Source: Corallococcus caeni
GTDB lineage: Bacteria; Myxococcota; Myxococcia; Myxococcales; Myxococcaceae
Length of the DNA: 64,000 nucleotides
Direction of reading: 5' to 3'
Assembly (NCBI RefSeq): GCF_036245865.1
Contig: NZ_BTTW01000001.1
Location: 1,674,001 to 1,738,000 of the forward strand
Below are positions 18,054-29,005 of this stretch, piece after piece. How positions within the stretch are numbered: the first letter of the stretch is position 1; every line of letters starts with the position of its first letter. The notes beneath the pieces were generated by a model. The model was not told the DNA's origin and made no database searches. It was given only the letters and a program-made list of their open reading frames with translations. Both the position numbers and the translations under genes were made by a program.

Positions 18054-19241
18054 TCAGAACATGTCGCGCAGCGAGGGGGCCGGCCCCGCGAACAGGGCGC
18101 TGGCCGTGTCGAGCGAGGCATCATCCGCGCGCAGCATCCCGGCGAACTGGAGCGCGCGGGGTGTGAGGAAGCCGGTGTAGAGCGGCGCCAGGGCGCGCGC
18201 GTGCAGTTGGAGGTGGCCCTCGCCGCCCGGCCGGACGCGGGCGGTGCCGCCCTCCACCTCCAGCACGAAGCGCCCCTGGTTCTCCGGGAAGAGGTCGTCC
18301 TCCACGTCCAGGTGGAGCGCGCCGGACAGGCCGGGGGCGAAGCCGCGCGCCTCCAGGGCCCGGGGGACGTCCAGCAGGCGCGTCATCCAGTGCATGGAGA
18401 GCTTCACCTGGTAGGTCTGTTCGCGCAGCAGCGCGAGGAGCGGCTCGTCCGCGCCGCCGAACCACATCACGTCCTGGGCCAGGGAGCGGTGGTCGCCCAG
18501 GAAGCGAAGCAACCGGCGCGCGGCGGCGGGCGTGGTGGCGGTGAGGTCGGTGAGCTTCAGGACCTGCCTGGGCACGGCGCCCTGGGGCGAAAGGCCGCGC
18601 ACGAGGTACACGTAGCCCTCCACGCCGGAGGTCCCCTCCACGACGTAGCCGTAGGCGGTGTCGTTGCGGGGCGTGCGGACGCGCCGCCAGATGTAGTCCC
18701 CCCGGTCCAGCCAGCCGTGGTGCTGGGCTGCGAAGCGCCGGTAGCAGGCCTCCACCGCCGCGTCGTCGGACGGGCGCATGGGGCGCAGGGACAGGGAGCG
18801 TTCCCCCAGCTCCAACGAGGCCGCGTCGACGTGGATTTCATAGCGCGCGCCAGCGACCTCGTAGCCCACGCGCCGGTAGAGCGGCTGCGTCGCGGGGTAG
18901 AGGACGGAGAGGGGGGCGCCCCCGTCGCGCATCTCCCGCAGGAAGTGATGGAAGAGGCGCGTGGCGGCGCCCGCGCCCCGGTGCGCGGGAGCGACGCCCA
19001 CGCCGCCCACGCCGATGAGGGGCACGGAGCGGCCCCCCAGGAACTGGCCCATGCGGATGAGGGTGAGGGTGGCGGCGACCTCGCCGTTCACGCGCAGGAT
19101 GCGCAGCGAGGACTCGGAGAAGTTCTTGCGCACCACGGTCTCGGAGTCCGCGAGCGGCATGGCGAACGCCTGCGCGGTGATGTCCGCGATGGCGGCCAGT
19201 TCCTGCTCATTCCTCGGAGGTCCGTACGCGTCCGTCTCCAT
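18054..19241 (-). CDS. Eis-like GNAT acetyltransferase
   Basis: A 395-residue protein with the three-part Eis architecture. The N-terminal GNAT domain carries an acetyl-CoA site at VGGVGVAPAHRGAGAATRL, a second degenerate GNAT domain covers about 160-290, and the C-terminus (LHLDVEDDLFPENQGRFVLEV onward) is SCP2-like. The chain ends in phenylalanine (RDMF), as in Eis proteins where the terminal carboxylate takes part in catalysis. Family members N-acetylate aminoglycosides, peptides or other amines. The start METDAYGPPR is preceded by a G-rich stretch; longer in-frame starts give no domain sequence. It stands as a single gene. Confidence 0.85.
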   Translation of the reverse strand: METDAYGPPRNEQELAAIADITAQAFAMPLADSETVVRKNFSESSLRILRVNGEVAATLTLIRMGQFLGGRSVPLIGVGGVGVAPAHRGAGAATRLFHHFLREMRDGGAPLSVLYPATQPLYRRVGYEVAGARYEIHVDAASLELGERSLSLRPMRPSDDAAVEACYRRFAAQHHGWLDRGDYIWRRVRTPRNDTAYGYVVEGTSGVEGYVYLVRGLSPQGAVPRQVLKLTDLTATTPAAARRLLRFLGDHRSLAQDVMWFGGADEPLLALLREQTYQVKLSMHWMTRLLDVPRALEARGFAPGLSGALHLDVEDDLFPENQGRFVLEVEGGTARVRPGGEGHLQLHARALAPLYTGFLTPRALQFAGMLRADDASLDTASALFAGPAPSLRDMF

Positions 19242-19305
19242 CCCGCATCCCCTTGGCTGACGAAAGGCGGCGCAGCATGGCGCAGCGGATGGAGCGCGGG
19301 AAGGC

Positions 19306-19875
19306 TCAGACCTCGACGAACTGTCCTCCCACGATGCCGCTCTGTTCCAGGGCGGCCTTGATCTGTTCATCCAGGATGATGGGCAGCAGATAGCCCCCAG
19401 GGCGGAAGACGGCCGCATCACCGACCTTCAAGGTGTCGATGCGCAGGCCGGAGACGACGTGGTACTCGCCCACCCTGTCCGGACGTCCATCCTCGGGTGT
19501 CCAGAGCCGGGCCTCTTCACAGGCGACATCGTCGATGCAGCGGATCACGCGCATCACGTTGAGCAGGTAGAACGGTTCGACCTGCCCTTGGACTTCCACC
19601 GGGAAGAGCTGCACGTCGTTCGGTGCCATCTCACGGAACACGGACGCGATGCGCCCACTGACGATGGGCGTCCCGGCCACCGTCGTCTTGTCGAAGTCCA
19701 GCGGCTGACCGGGCCGGGACAGAGGAACACGCAGCGGCCTGGGGTCCATGACAGGCAGCCCGTAAACAAACGCCCAAATGTCCGGAACCGTCTGCCCCGC
19801 CAGGTCGGTGGGCTCACGCAGATACCAGCGCCCCGGCACATAGACATCGATGTCCAGTTCGAAGAACCGTCGCAT
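19306..19875 (-). CDS. Imm11-family (DUF1629) immunity-type protein
   Basis: A 189-residue soluble protein of the Imm11/DUF1629 family, which is frequent in myxobacteria. Recognisable family blocks are FYLLNVMRVIRCIDD, LWTPEDGRPDRVGEYH and LRIDTLKVGDAAVFR, ending with IKAALEQSGIVGGQF. These proteins are predicted to neutralise polymorphic or secreted toxins, but the toxin partner is not in this window. The ATG with GAGG upstream is preferred; a GTG 12 bases earlier would overlap the previous stop codon as GTGA. It lies immediately downstream of a small membrane-protein gene, and the two are probably co-translated. Confidence 0.75.
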   Translation of the reverse strand: MRRFFELDIDVYVPGRWYLREPTDLAGQTVPDIWAFVYGLPVMDPRPLRVPLSRPGQPLDFDKTTVAGTPIVSGRIASVFREMAPNDVQLFPVEVQGQVEPFYLLNVMRVIRCIDDVACEEARLWTPEDGRPDRVGEYHVVSGLRIDTLKVGDAAVFRPGGYLLPIILDEQIKAALEQSGIVGGQFVEV

Positions 19876-19883
19876 CACACGCC

Positions 19884-20252
19884 TCACGGATCCGACGAGA
19901 CCACCCGCTCCGGCTCCAGCACTTCCCGCGTCCGCGCCCCGCTCTCAATGTAGCCAGCACCACCTCGCAGTTGCCGACCGTCCTCCAGCACGGCGATGAG
20001 GCTGTAGGACGACTCACCTCTGACAGGGTAGGCCAGGGCCACGGTGTCCCCCTTGCCCAGCGGCCGATGGACGATCTGGCCGTGGTCGTGCTCGATGCGC
20101 AGCTCACGCACGTCCTGGCCGGTGCGATTCTCCACACGCACTTCGATCCACGACCGCGTGGGCCCCGTGTCATGCAGCCACAGCACGGCCCCGGCGATGA
20201 GCGTCAGGGCCGAGCCCAGCACCATTCCTCCCAGCACCCACAGGATCCGCAT
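19884..20252 (-). CDS. Small membrane-anchored hypothetical protein
   Basis: A 122-residue protein with an N-terminal membrane segment (RILWVLGGMVLGSALTLIAG) and a periplasmic beta-rich domain (SWIEVRVENRTGQDVRELRIEHD). It resembles small immunoglobulin-like lipid-anchored or periplasmic domains, but I do not recognise a family. GGAGAGG precedes the ATG closely. It is followed within 8 bases by the Imm11-family gene. It could be a co-immunity factor or an unrelated neighbour. Confidence 0.6.
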   Translation of the reverse strand: MRILWVLGGMVLGSALTLIAGAVLWLHDTGPTRSWIEVRVENRTGQDVRELRIEHDHGQIVHRPLGKGDTVALAYPVRGESSYSLIAVLEDGRQLRGGAGYIESGARTREVLEPERVVSSDP

Positions 20253-20360
20253 GGCACCTCTCCTTCGAGACTGACGTGCAGAAGGCAACCAGCACCCCTG
20301 TTCTACCAGCCAGCCCCACCCACGCGGTGCTAAGCCCTGGCGTCAGGAGGAAGCACGCCC

Positions 20361-20933
20361 ATGCGCAAACTGACCTATTACATTGCCAGCTCGCTCGATG
20401 GCTTCATCGCCTCGCCCACCGGGGCGTTCGACTTCTTCGCCATCGAGCCGGACTACCTGGACGCCATCGCCGCCGAGTACCCGGAAACGCTCCCCGCCGG
20501 CTACCGCGCGCACAGGGGCATCACCGGCCCGGGGAAGCACTTCGACACGGTGCTGGAGGGCCGGCACACCTATCAGGTCGGCCTGGACGCGGGCGTCACC
20601 AACGCGTACCCGCACCTCGAACACTACGTCTTCTCCCGCACCCTCACGCAAAGCCCCGACCCCGGCGTCACCCTCTCCACCACGCCGCTCGCCACCGTGC
20701 GCGAGCTGAAGGCCCGCGACGGCCTGGGCATCTGGCTGTGCGGCGGCGGCAAGCTCGCGGCTGAACTGCTCCCCGAAATCGACGCGTATGTCATCAAGCT
20801 CAACCCCGTCATCGCGGGGGCAGGCATCCGGCTCGTCGACGCGGGCTTCGCGCCCCACCGCCTGCGGCTCACCGGCACGCGCACGGTCGACAGCGGCGTC
20901 GTCTTCCTGAGCTACGTCCCCCGCGAGCCCTAG
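20361..20933 (+). CDS. Dihydrofolate reductase-fold protein (RibD C-terminal-like)
   Basis: A 190-residue NADPH-binding reductase-fold protein. The opening MRKLTYYIASSLDGFIASP is the hallmark of the bifunctional deaminase-reductase (RibD_C) family. Later blocks are GRHTYQVG, YVFSRTLT, and the cofactor motif GIWLCGGGKLAAELL. It is not the essential DHFR, and no RibD deaminase domain is present. AGGAGG lies 9 bases upstream of the ATG. The substrate is unknown; such genes are common stand-alone accessories. Confidence 0.88.
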   Translation: MRKLTYYIASSLDGFIASPTGAFDFFAIEPDYLDAIAAEYPETLPAGYRAHRGITGPGKHFDTVLEGRHTYQVGLDAGVTNAYPHLEHYVFSRTLTQSPDPGVTLSTTPLATVRELKARDGLGIWLCGGGKLAAELLPEIDAYVIKLNPVIAGAGIRLVDAGFAPHRLRLTGTRTVDSGVVFLSYVPREP

Positions 20934-21130
20934 CCCGGCCCGCCGCAGGGCGCGGTGCCGGACCTGCGCATTGAACCTGGGGCCAATGGTCGAAGCGAGG
21001 CGGCATCCACGCAGGGTGTGAGCTTCCGCTCTACTCGAAAGCCTGGTCCCCGGCAGGGTTGGCTGGTGGATGGAGTCAAAACATCGTTCCTCCACGAACG
21101 ACCCGCACGGTGCATTACGCTTCAGTCCCT

Positions 21131-22792
21131 ATGAGGAGTCCCCTGGACGACGGTCAGCCACCCTCCTCCGCCAGCGGTGGCGACATCGCGTACGTCAGCC
21201 CCCAGTCCGCTCGAGACATGGGCGCGCAGTTGCGCCTGTTCATCGACAGCGTGCGGGACTACGCCATCCTCACGCTGGATCCCGCGGGCTACATCGTCAG
21301 CTGGAACACCGGCGCCGAACGCATCAAGGGCTACAAGGCCGAGGAGATCCTGGGCCAGCACTTCAGCCGCTTCTACCCGACCGAGGACATCGCCAGCGGC
21401 AAGCCCCAGCTGGAGCTGGAGCTCGTCAACCGCGAGGGCCGCTTCGAGGAGGAGGGCTGGCGCGTGCGCAAGGACGGCAGCCTCTTCTGGGCCAACGTCG
21501 TCATCACCGCGATGCGCGACTCGCAGGGCCAGCTCGTGGGCTACGGCAAGGTGACGCGCGACTTCACCGAGCGCAAGCAGACCCAGGAGCGCCTGCGGGA
21601 GAGCGAGGAGCGCTTCCGCCTGCTCGTCGAGCACGTCCAGGACTACGCCATCTACATGCTGGACGCCGACGGCCGGGTCTCCACCTGGAACGCCGGCGCG
21701 GAGCGCTTCAAGCAGTACAAGGCCGAGGAGATCATCGGCCAGCACTTCAGCCGCTTCTTTCCCCCGGAGGACGTGGCGCGGGGCAAGCCCTGGCACGCCC
21801 TCCAGGTGGCCGCCAGCGAGGGCCGCTTCGAGGAGGAGGCCTGGCGCGTGCGCAAGGACGGCAGCCTCTTCTGGGCCAGCGTCGTCATCACCGCGCTGCG
21901 CGACGCGCAGGGCCAGCTGGTGGGCTACGCCAAGGTGACGCGCGACATCACCCAGCGCAAGCAGCACCAGGAGCGGCGCGAACTGGAGATGCTGCGCGAC
22001 GCCGTGCGCGCCCGGGACGAGTTCCTCTCCGTCGCCTCCCACGAGCTGAAGACGCCGCTCACCCCGCTGCAGCTGAAGCTGACCGCCCTGCTGCGCACCG
22101 TGGAGAACCACCCTTCCGCCACCCTGCCCGTGGAGCGCATCACCCGCGACCTGGAGGTGGCCCGCCGGCAGGTGCGCAAGCTGTCGGACCTCATCGAGGA
22201 CCTGCTGGACGTCTCGCGCATCAGCATGGGCCAGCTGCGGCTGGACCGGGCGCCCATGGAGCTGGTCTCGCTCGCGAAGGAGGTCGTGGCCCGCTACGCC
22301 CCCCAGTCCCTGCAGGTCGGGTGCGCCGTCACGCTGGAGGCCCCCACCCCCATCGAGGGGAACTGGGACCGCGCCCGCCTGGACCAGGTCATCACCAACC
22401 TGCTCACCAACGCGCTCAAGTACGGCGCCGGCAAGCCCATCCACCTCCGCGTGCGCGTGGAGTCCGGGCTGGCCGTCATGAGCATGCGCGACGCGGGCAT
22501 CGGCATCTCGCCCGAGGACCAGCCGCGCATCTTCGAGCGCTTCGTGCGCGCGGTGTCCGAGCGCAACTACGGCGGCCTGGGGCTGGGCCTCTTCATCACC
22601 CAGCAGATCATCGAGGCCCACGGCGGCATCGTCCAGGTGCGCAGCGCTCTCGGAGAGGGCTCGACCTTCACCGTGATGCTGCCCCTGAGCCCGGACGTGG
22701 AGACGAACGTCACCCCGGAGGCTGACGCGTCACCTGAGCCCGGAGCTGACGCTCCTCCCGAGCCTGACCCAGACGCTCCTCCCGAGCCGTGA
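21131..22792 (+). CDS. Double-PAS sensor histidine kinase
   Basis: A 553-residue soluble histidine kinase. Two tandem PAS domains (about 30-155 and 160-285) are near-duplicates: both contain DYAI, an SWN/TWN-x-GAERxKxYKAEEI block and GQHFSRF. Each ends in a PAC motif (WRVRKDGSLFW ... GYxKVTRD). HisKA follows with His304 in SHELKTPL, then the ATPase domain with the N-box around NLLTNALKYG and a GLGLGLFI G-box. No membrane segment is seen. The start is uncertain; an upstream TTG would add 24 residues. The tail is an acidic Pro/Asp/Glu repeat encoded by a duplicated 17-bp sequence. The partner regulator is not adjacent. Confidence 0.88.
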   Translation: MRSPLDDGQPPSSASGGDIAYVSPQSARDMGAQLRLFIDSVRDYAILTLDPAGYIVSWNTGAERIKGYKAEEILGQHFSRFYPTEDIASGKPQLELELVNREGRFEEEGWRVRKDGSLFWANVVITAMRDSQGQLVGYGKVTRDFTERKQTQERLRESEERFRLLVEHVQDYAIYMLDADGRVSTWNAGAERFKQYKAEEIIGQHFSRFFPPEDVARGKPWHALQVAASEGRFEEEAWRVRKDGSLFWASVVITALRDAQGQLVGYAKVTRDITQRKQHQERRELEMLRDAVRARDEFLSVASHELKTPLTPLQLKLTALLRTVENHPSATLPVERITRDLEVARRQVRKLSDLIEDLLDVSRISMGQLRLDRAPMELVSLAKEVVARYAPQSLQVGCAVTLEAPTPIEGNWDRARLDQVITNLLTNALKYGAGKPIHLRVRVESGLAVMSMRDAGIGISPEDQPRIFERFVRAVSERNYGGLGLGLFITQQIIEAHGGIVQVRSALGEGSTFTVMLPLSPDVETNVTPEADASPEPGADAPPEPDPDAPPEP

Positions 22793-24296
22793 GGATGTAG
22801 CGGTAGGGCACCACGCGCGTCAGCTCGTGCAGCGTGGTGACCCCGTCCGCCACCTTCGCCAGCGCGTCCTCCACCAGCGTGCGGAAGCCGCGCGCCCGGG
22901 CGTGGCGGCGCAGCTGGACGCCCGGCGCCCCGGTGGCGATGAGCAGTTGCAGCTCCGGGTCCACCACCAGCAGCTCGAAGAGGCCCACGCGCCCCTTGAA
23001 GCCGGTGTGGCGGCACGCCTCGCAGCCCTGTCCCGCCCGGGGCTGCACGCCGTCCAGCAGCGGTCCCAGCAGTGCCAGCTGATCCGCCGTCGGCGTCGTG
23101 GGCGCGGAGCACTCCGGGCAGATGCGCCGCACCAGCCGCTGCGCCAGCACCGCGAGCAGCGCCTCCGCGATGTCGCCGTCCTCCAGCTTCAGCCCGCGCA
23201 GCCGGCTCACCGCGCCAATGGCATCCGCCGTGTGCAGCGTGCCCAGCACCACGTGTCCCGTGGCCGCCGCCATCAGCGCGGTGCTGCCCGTCTCCAGGTC
23301 GCGGATCTCCCCCACCAGCATCACGTTGGGGTCCTGCCGCAGGAGCGCGCGCAGCAGCGTCAGGTGCGGCATCTGCGGCGACACCTGCTTCTGGTTCACC
23401 TTGGGGACCACGTACTCGATGGGGTCCTCCGCGGTGATGATCTTCTTGCGCCCGTCGTTGAGCCGCGCCAGCGCCGCGTACAGCGTCGTCGTCTTGCCGC
23501 TGCCGGTGGGCCCCGTCACCAGCACCAGCCCCTCCGGGTTGCCCAGCAGCCGCAGCACCGTGGCCTGCAGCTCCGGCGTCATCCCCAGCTTCTCCACGGG
23601 CACCAGCCCCACCGTGGCGTCGAGCAGGCGGATGACCACGTCCTCGCCCGCCGGGGAGGGCACCACGCTCACGCGGAAGTCCACGAACTTGCGCCCCGCC
23701 TCGCTCTCGTAGAGCGCGCGCAGGCGGCCGTCCTGGGGCCGGCGCTTCTCCGAGATGTCCAGCCCCGCCATCACCTTGATGCGGCTCACCACCTCCGGCA
23801 GCGAGTCCGGGGAGATGTCCGTGTACGTCTGGTGGAGGATGCCATCGACGCGATAGCGCAGGTCCACGTCGTCCGTGTAGCTCTCCAGGTGGATGTCGGA
23901 CGCGTTCTGCGCCACCGCCACCGCGAGCACGTGGTTCACCAGCTCCACCGGCGTGGGCCGGTGGGACAGCGGCGTGCCGGCCTTCAGCACCACGTCCACC
24001 GACGCGTGCACCCCCGCGCCGAAGCCCACCTCCAGCGCGGAGTCGATTTCATAGCGGTTGAGCCGCACGGGCAGCACCGGCCGGCGCAGGAAGTCCGCGA
24101 TGCGGTAGCGCACGGACAGGTCCTCCGGGTCCAGCATCGCCACCGTCACGGCTTGCGTGTCGTTGGCCGCGTCCACCTTCCCCATCACCGCGACGCCCAG
24201 CCGCCGGCAGAAGGACTCCGGGAGCAGCCGCAGCGATTCGCGGTCGAGCGTGAACTGGGGCAGTTCGGAGAACGGGGGCACGTCCGGGGGAGCCAT
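22710..24296 (-). CDS. GspE/PilB-family secretion ATPase
   Basis: A 528-residue type II secretion/type IV pilus assembly ATPase. An N-terminal GspE_N-like domain (residues 1-110) precedes the ATPase core. That core has the Asp box (ISEKRRPQDGRL), Walker A GPTGSGKTT at 262-270, Walker B LVGEIRD and the His box GTLHTAD. A tetracysteine zinc site is formed by CPEC (393/396) and CEAC (425/428), as in GspE and PilB. There are no neighbouring pilus or secretion genes, so the system served is unknown; myxobacteria carry several such ATPases. Its 3' end overlaps the convergent kinase gene by 83 bases, and its last ~25 residues are a basic/acidic repeat tail beyond the usual family end. Confidence 0.9.
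   Translation of the reverse strand: MAPPDVPPFSELPQFTLDRESLRLLPESFCRRLGVAVMGKVDAANDTQAVTVAMLDPEDLSVRYRIADFLRRPVLPVRLNRYEIDSALEVGFGAGVHASVDVVLKAGTPLSHRPTPVELVNHVLAVAVAQNASDIHLESYTDDVDLRYRVDGILHQTYTDISPDSLPEVVSRIKVMAGLDISEKRRPQDGRLRALYESEAGRKFVDFRVSVVPSPAGEDVVIRLLDATVGLVPVEKLGMTPELQATVLRLLGNPEGLVLVTGPTGSGKTTTLYAALARLNDGRKKIITAEDPIEYVVPKVNQKQVSPQMPHLTLLRALLRQDPNVMLVGEIRDLETGSTALMAAATGHVVLGTLHTADAIGAVSRLRGLKLEDGDIAEALLAVLAQRLVRRICPECSAPTTPTADQLALLGPLLDGVQPRAGQGCEACRHTGFKGRVGLFELLVVDPELQLLIATGAPGVQLRRHARARGFRTLVEDALAKVADGVTTLHELTRVVPYRYILTAREERLGQAREERQLRAQVTRQPPG
22748..22788. repeat. 17-bp direct repeat shared by two overlapping genes
   Basis: GACGCTCCTCCCGAGCC occurs twice with a 24-base period. 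On the plus strand it encodes the kinase tail (DAPPEP units) and on the minus strand the AREER units near the end of the GspE-like ATPase. The repeat therefore lengthened both reading frames at once. Confidence 0.85.
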
Positions 24297-24356
24297 GGCC
24301 CGCCGGCTTATCACGGCCCCCCGCGTGCCCCGCCAGGGCTGCTATCCTCGCCCCCC

Positions 24357-24548
24357 ATGTCGCGGCCCCCCGCGGATCCTCCCGCCATGCCGTCGCTGCT
24401 GGTGTTCGCCGTGGCGGTGCTGCTGTTCGGCTCGCCGCTGCGCAGGCTGTGGCTGGCGGAGGGCGCCCCCGCCTCGCTCCCCTTCCTCGTGTGGCTGGGC
24501 GTCATCGCCCTGGGCGGGTGGGTGGCGCACCGGAGCCCGCGCCCATGA
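24357..24548 (+). CDS. Small two-helix membrane protein coupled to symporter-kinase
   Basis: A 63-residue protein with two hydrophobic helices (PSLLVFAVAVLLFG and ASLPFLVWLGVIALGGWVA) separated by a short charged loop. Its stop overlaps the start of the symporter-kinase gene as ATGA, so synthesis is coupled. Small membrane partners precede several sodium/solute symporter-family genes (for example DUF485/YjcH before ActP, also present in this window). By analogy this may be an accessory subunit of the sensor. No conserved motif is recognised. Confidence 0.65.
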   Translation: MSRPPADPPAMPSLLVFAVAVLLFGSPLRRLWLAEGAPASLPFLVWLGVIALGGWVAHRSPRP

Positions 24549-27495
24549 CGCTGGGGCCCGGCCCGCTCGTCGTCGCCTCCGTGGCCTACCTGGGCGTGCT
24601 CTTCCTGGTGGCGTACGCGGCGGAGCAGGGCCGCATCTCCTCGCGCATCACCCAGCACCCGCTGACGTACGCGCTGGCCCTGGGCGTGTACGCCACGTCC
24701 TGGTCCTACTTCGGCAGCGTGGGCTACGCGGCCCGCCACGGCTTCCGCTACCTGGGCATCTACCTGGGCCTCACGCTCGCGTGCCTGCTGGCCCCGGTGC
24801 TGTGGCGGCCCCTCTTGCGGCTGACGCGCGAGCTGCAGCTCACCTCGCTCGCGGACCTGCTCGCCTTCCGCTACCCCGGCCAGGTGACGGGCACGGCGGT
24901 GACGCTGTTCGCGCTGGCCGGCAGCCTGCCCTACCTGGCGCTCCAGATTCGCGCCGTCGTGGAGTCCGCGCGCCTCTTGAGCCCCGCCGCGTCCCCCGCG
25001 CTGGTGGGGCCCGGCTTCTGCGGCGTGCTCATCGTCTTCGCGCTCCTCTTCGGCGCGCGCCACCCCGCCCCGCGCGAGCGGCATGAAGGGCTGATGCTGG
25101 CCATCGCCTTCGAGTCGGGCGTGAAGCTGCTGGCGCTGCTCCTCGTCGCGGGCTGGTGCGTGGTGTCCGTCTTCGGCGGCGTGGGCGGGCTGAACGACTG
25201 GCTCACCCTCCACCCGGAGGCCGTGGAGAACCTCCAGCGCCCCGCGCGTGACGCGCCCTGGGCGCCGCTGCTGGTGCTCTCCACCATCGCCGCCTTCCTC
25301 ACGCCCCGGCAGTACCACGTGGCCTTCACGGAGGCGCCGGAGCGCGACGGGCTGGCCACCGTCGCGTGGGCCTTCCCGCTGTTGATGCTGCTCATCAACG
25401 CGGCCATCCCCGTGCTGCTGTGGTCCGGAGAGGCGCTGGGCCTGCCCTGGCCCGCGGACTTCCACGTCCTCTCCGTGCCCATCGCCAAGGGCGCCCCGCT
25501 GCTCGCGCTCATCGCGTTCCTGGGCGGCGTGTCCGCGGCGAGCGCCATGGTCATCGTCACCACGCTCGCGCTCGCGCCCATGTGCCTGACGCACCTGGTG
25601 CTGCCGCTGGGCACCACGCGCGGACGGGACGACCTGTACGGGTGGCTCTTGTGGGCCCGGCGCGTGCTCATCGCCGCCGTCATCCTGGCGGGCTACGGCT
25701 TCTACCGGCTGCTGAACGCGCGGACGACGGGGCTGGTGGACCTGGGGCTCGTGTCCTTCGTGGCCACCGCGCAGTTCGCGCCGGGGGTGCTGGGGCTGCT
25801 CACGTGGCCCAAGGCCACGCGCGCGGGGCTGCTCGCGGGGCTGGGCGCGGGCGCGGCGACGTGGGCCGTCACCCTGGTGGCCCCGCTGTGGGAGCCGCCC
25901 TCGATGGTGGCGTGGACCCACCAGGTCTCCGCGAAGCTGGGCTTCGGCGCGGAGGAGCCCTGGGGCTTCGCCACCTTCACCTCGCTGGCCCTCAACGCGC
26001 TGTGCTTCGTGGCGGTGTCGCTCGTCACGCGCCAGTCCGTGGAGGAGCAGCAGGCCGCGCGGGTGTGCGCGCGCGAGGCGCCGGGGCTCGCGGAGGGCAG
26101 CGTCGAGGCCAGCTCCCCGGACGAGTTCCGCCGGCAGCTGGAGCCGGTGCTGGGCGCGCAGGTGGCCGCGGCGGAGGTGGACCGCGCGCGCGAGGCGCTG
26201 GACCTGGCCCCGGACGAGCGCCGGCCCGCGGAGCTGCGCCGCCTGCGCGACGGCGTGGAGCGAAACCTCTCCGGCCTCATCGGCCCGGTGCTGGCGCGGC
26301 TCGCGGTGGGGGAGGCGCTGCGGCTGGACCCCGGCGCGCGCACGGCCCTGGCGGATCAGCTGCGCTTCGTGGAGGAGCGGCTGCGCGACGCGCGCGACAT
26401 GCGCGGCCCCTTGCGCGAGCTGGAGGTCGTGCGCCGCTACCTCTACCGCATCCTGGAGGACCTGCCGCTGGGCGTCTGCGCCATGGGCCCGGACGGCGAG
26501 GTCGTCCTCTGGAACGCCGCGCTGGAGGCCCTGTCGGGCGTGCCCATGGACTCGGTGCGGGGCCAGCGGCTCGCGCGTCTGCCGGAGCCCTGGGGCCCTC
26601 TCTTCGCGGAGCTCGCGCGGGCGCCGGGCGGCGACGACGAGGTGCGCGTCACGGTGGCTGGAAGGCCGCGCCTGCTGCGGCTGCATCGCTCGCGGCTCGC
26701 GCCTTCGGACGGGGACGGCGGCGGGCAGACGGGCATCACGTTCCTGGTGGAGGACTGGACGGAGAGGAAGGCGGTGGACGCGCGGCTCGCGCACCAGGAC
26801 CGGCTGGCGTCGCTGGGCCGGGTGGCCGCGGGCGTGGCGCATGAGATTGGCAACCCGCTCACCGCCATCGCCAGCATCAGCCAGAACCTCAAGTACGAGT
26901 TGGAGGACCCGGAGGCCGTGCGCGAGCGCGTGGGGCTCATCCTCCAGCAGTGCCGCCGCATCGACACCATCGTCCGGGCGCTCGTGGGCTTCGGCCACGC
27001 GGGCACGGTGGGCGGCGAGTCGCGGCCCTTCACGCGCGTGGCGGTGGGGCCGCTGCTCGCGGAGGCCGCGCAGCTGGCGCGACTGTCACGCAAGGCGCGC
27101 GACGTGGAGTGCACGCATCAGAGCCCGGAAGGGCTGGACGTGCGCGGCGACGCGCAGCGGCTGGAGCAGGTGCTGGTGAACCTCTTGACCAACGCCATCG
27201 ACGCGTCGCCCGCGGGCTCGCGCGTGGACCTGATGGCGGAAGCCACTGGAGACCAGGTGCGCATCCAGGTGGAGGACCGGGGGCACGGCATCACCCCAGA
27301 GCTGTCGCAACGCATCTTCGAGCCGTTCTTCACCACCAAGCAGCCCGGCGAGGGCACCGGGCTGGGCCTCACGCTGGTGGAGGGCATCGTGCGCGAGCAC
27401 GGCGGCACGCTGCGCATCGAGGGCCGCCCCGACGGCGGCACCCGCGTGACGCTCAGCCTGCCCCGCGCTGAAGCCCTGAAGCAGGAGGCCTCCGC

Positions 27496-27499
<4 letters not shown>
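24545..27499 (+). CDS. Sodium/solute symporter-sensor histidine kinase fusion (CbrA/CrbS-like)
   Basis: A 984-residue hybrid. Residues ~1-500 form a sodium/solute symporter-like domain with about 12-13 hydrophobic segments (for example [20 protein letters not shown]). A linker helix follows, then a PAS domain (about 635-740, [19 protein letters not shown]). HisKA has His766 in [14 protein letters not shown], and the ATPase domain has Asn883 in the N-box and [11 protein letters not shown]. Such fusions include CbrA, CrbS and MxtR, which sense carbon-source or acetate flux. It overlaps the next gene, a sigma-54 response regulator, as TTGA, and lies upstream of acs and an acetate symporter. Acetate-related sensing is therefore likely, but it is inferred from context. 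Confidence 0.92.
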
Positions 27500-28881
<1,382 letters not shown>

Positions 28882-28888
28882 CGCGGCC

Positions 28889-28927
28889 CCCCTTGTTACG
28901 ACGCGCTGCACGAATCGTTACAAGGGG
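28889..28927. promoter_or_regulatory. Imperfect inverted repeat, candidate enhancer site
   Basis: CCCCTTGTTACGA and TCGTTACAAGGGG form 13-base arms with one mismatch, separated by 13 bases. A further GTAACG follows directly. The repeat lies about 80-115 bases upstream of the sigma-54-type promoter, a normal distance for an NtrC-type upstream activating sequence. It could also act as a terminator for the regulator gene, but there is no U-run. Confidence 0.5.
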
Positions 28928-29005
28928 TAACGCCCTGTCACCTTCCGCCACACCCTGACGCGGCGAGCCAACCCCCAAGGTCCTGAAACCCGGGGTGCAC
29001 GCGGG

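Noticed and set aside
24311..26998. An 895-codon minus-strand open frame across the symporter-kinase gene
   Set aside because: Translation is repetitive Arg/Gly/His/Gln with no family signature; the plus strand encodes clear symporter and kinase domains.
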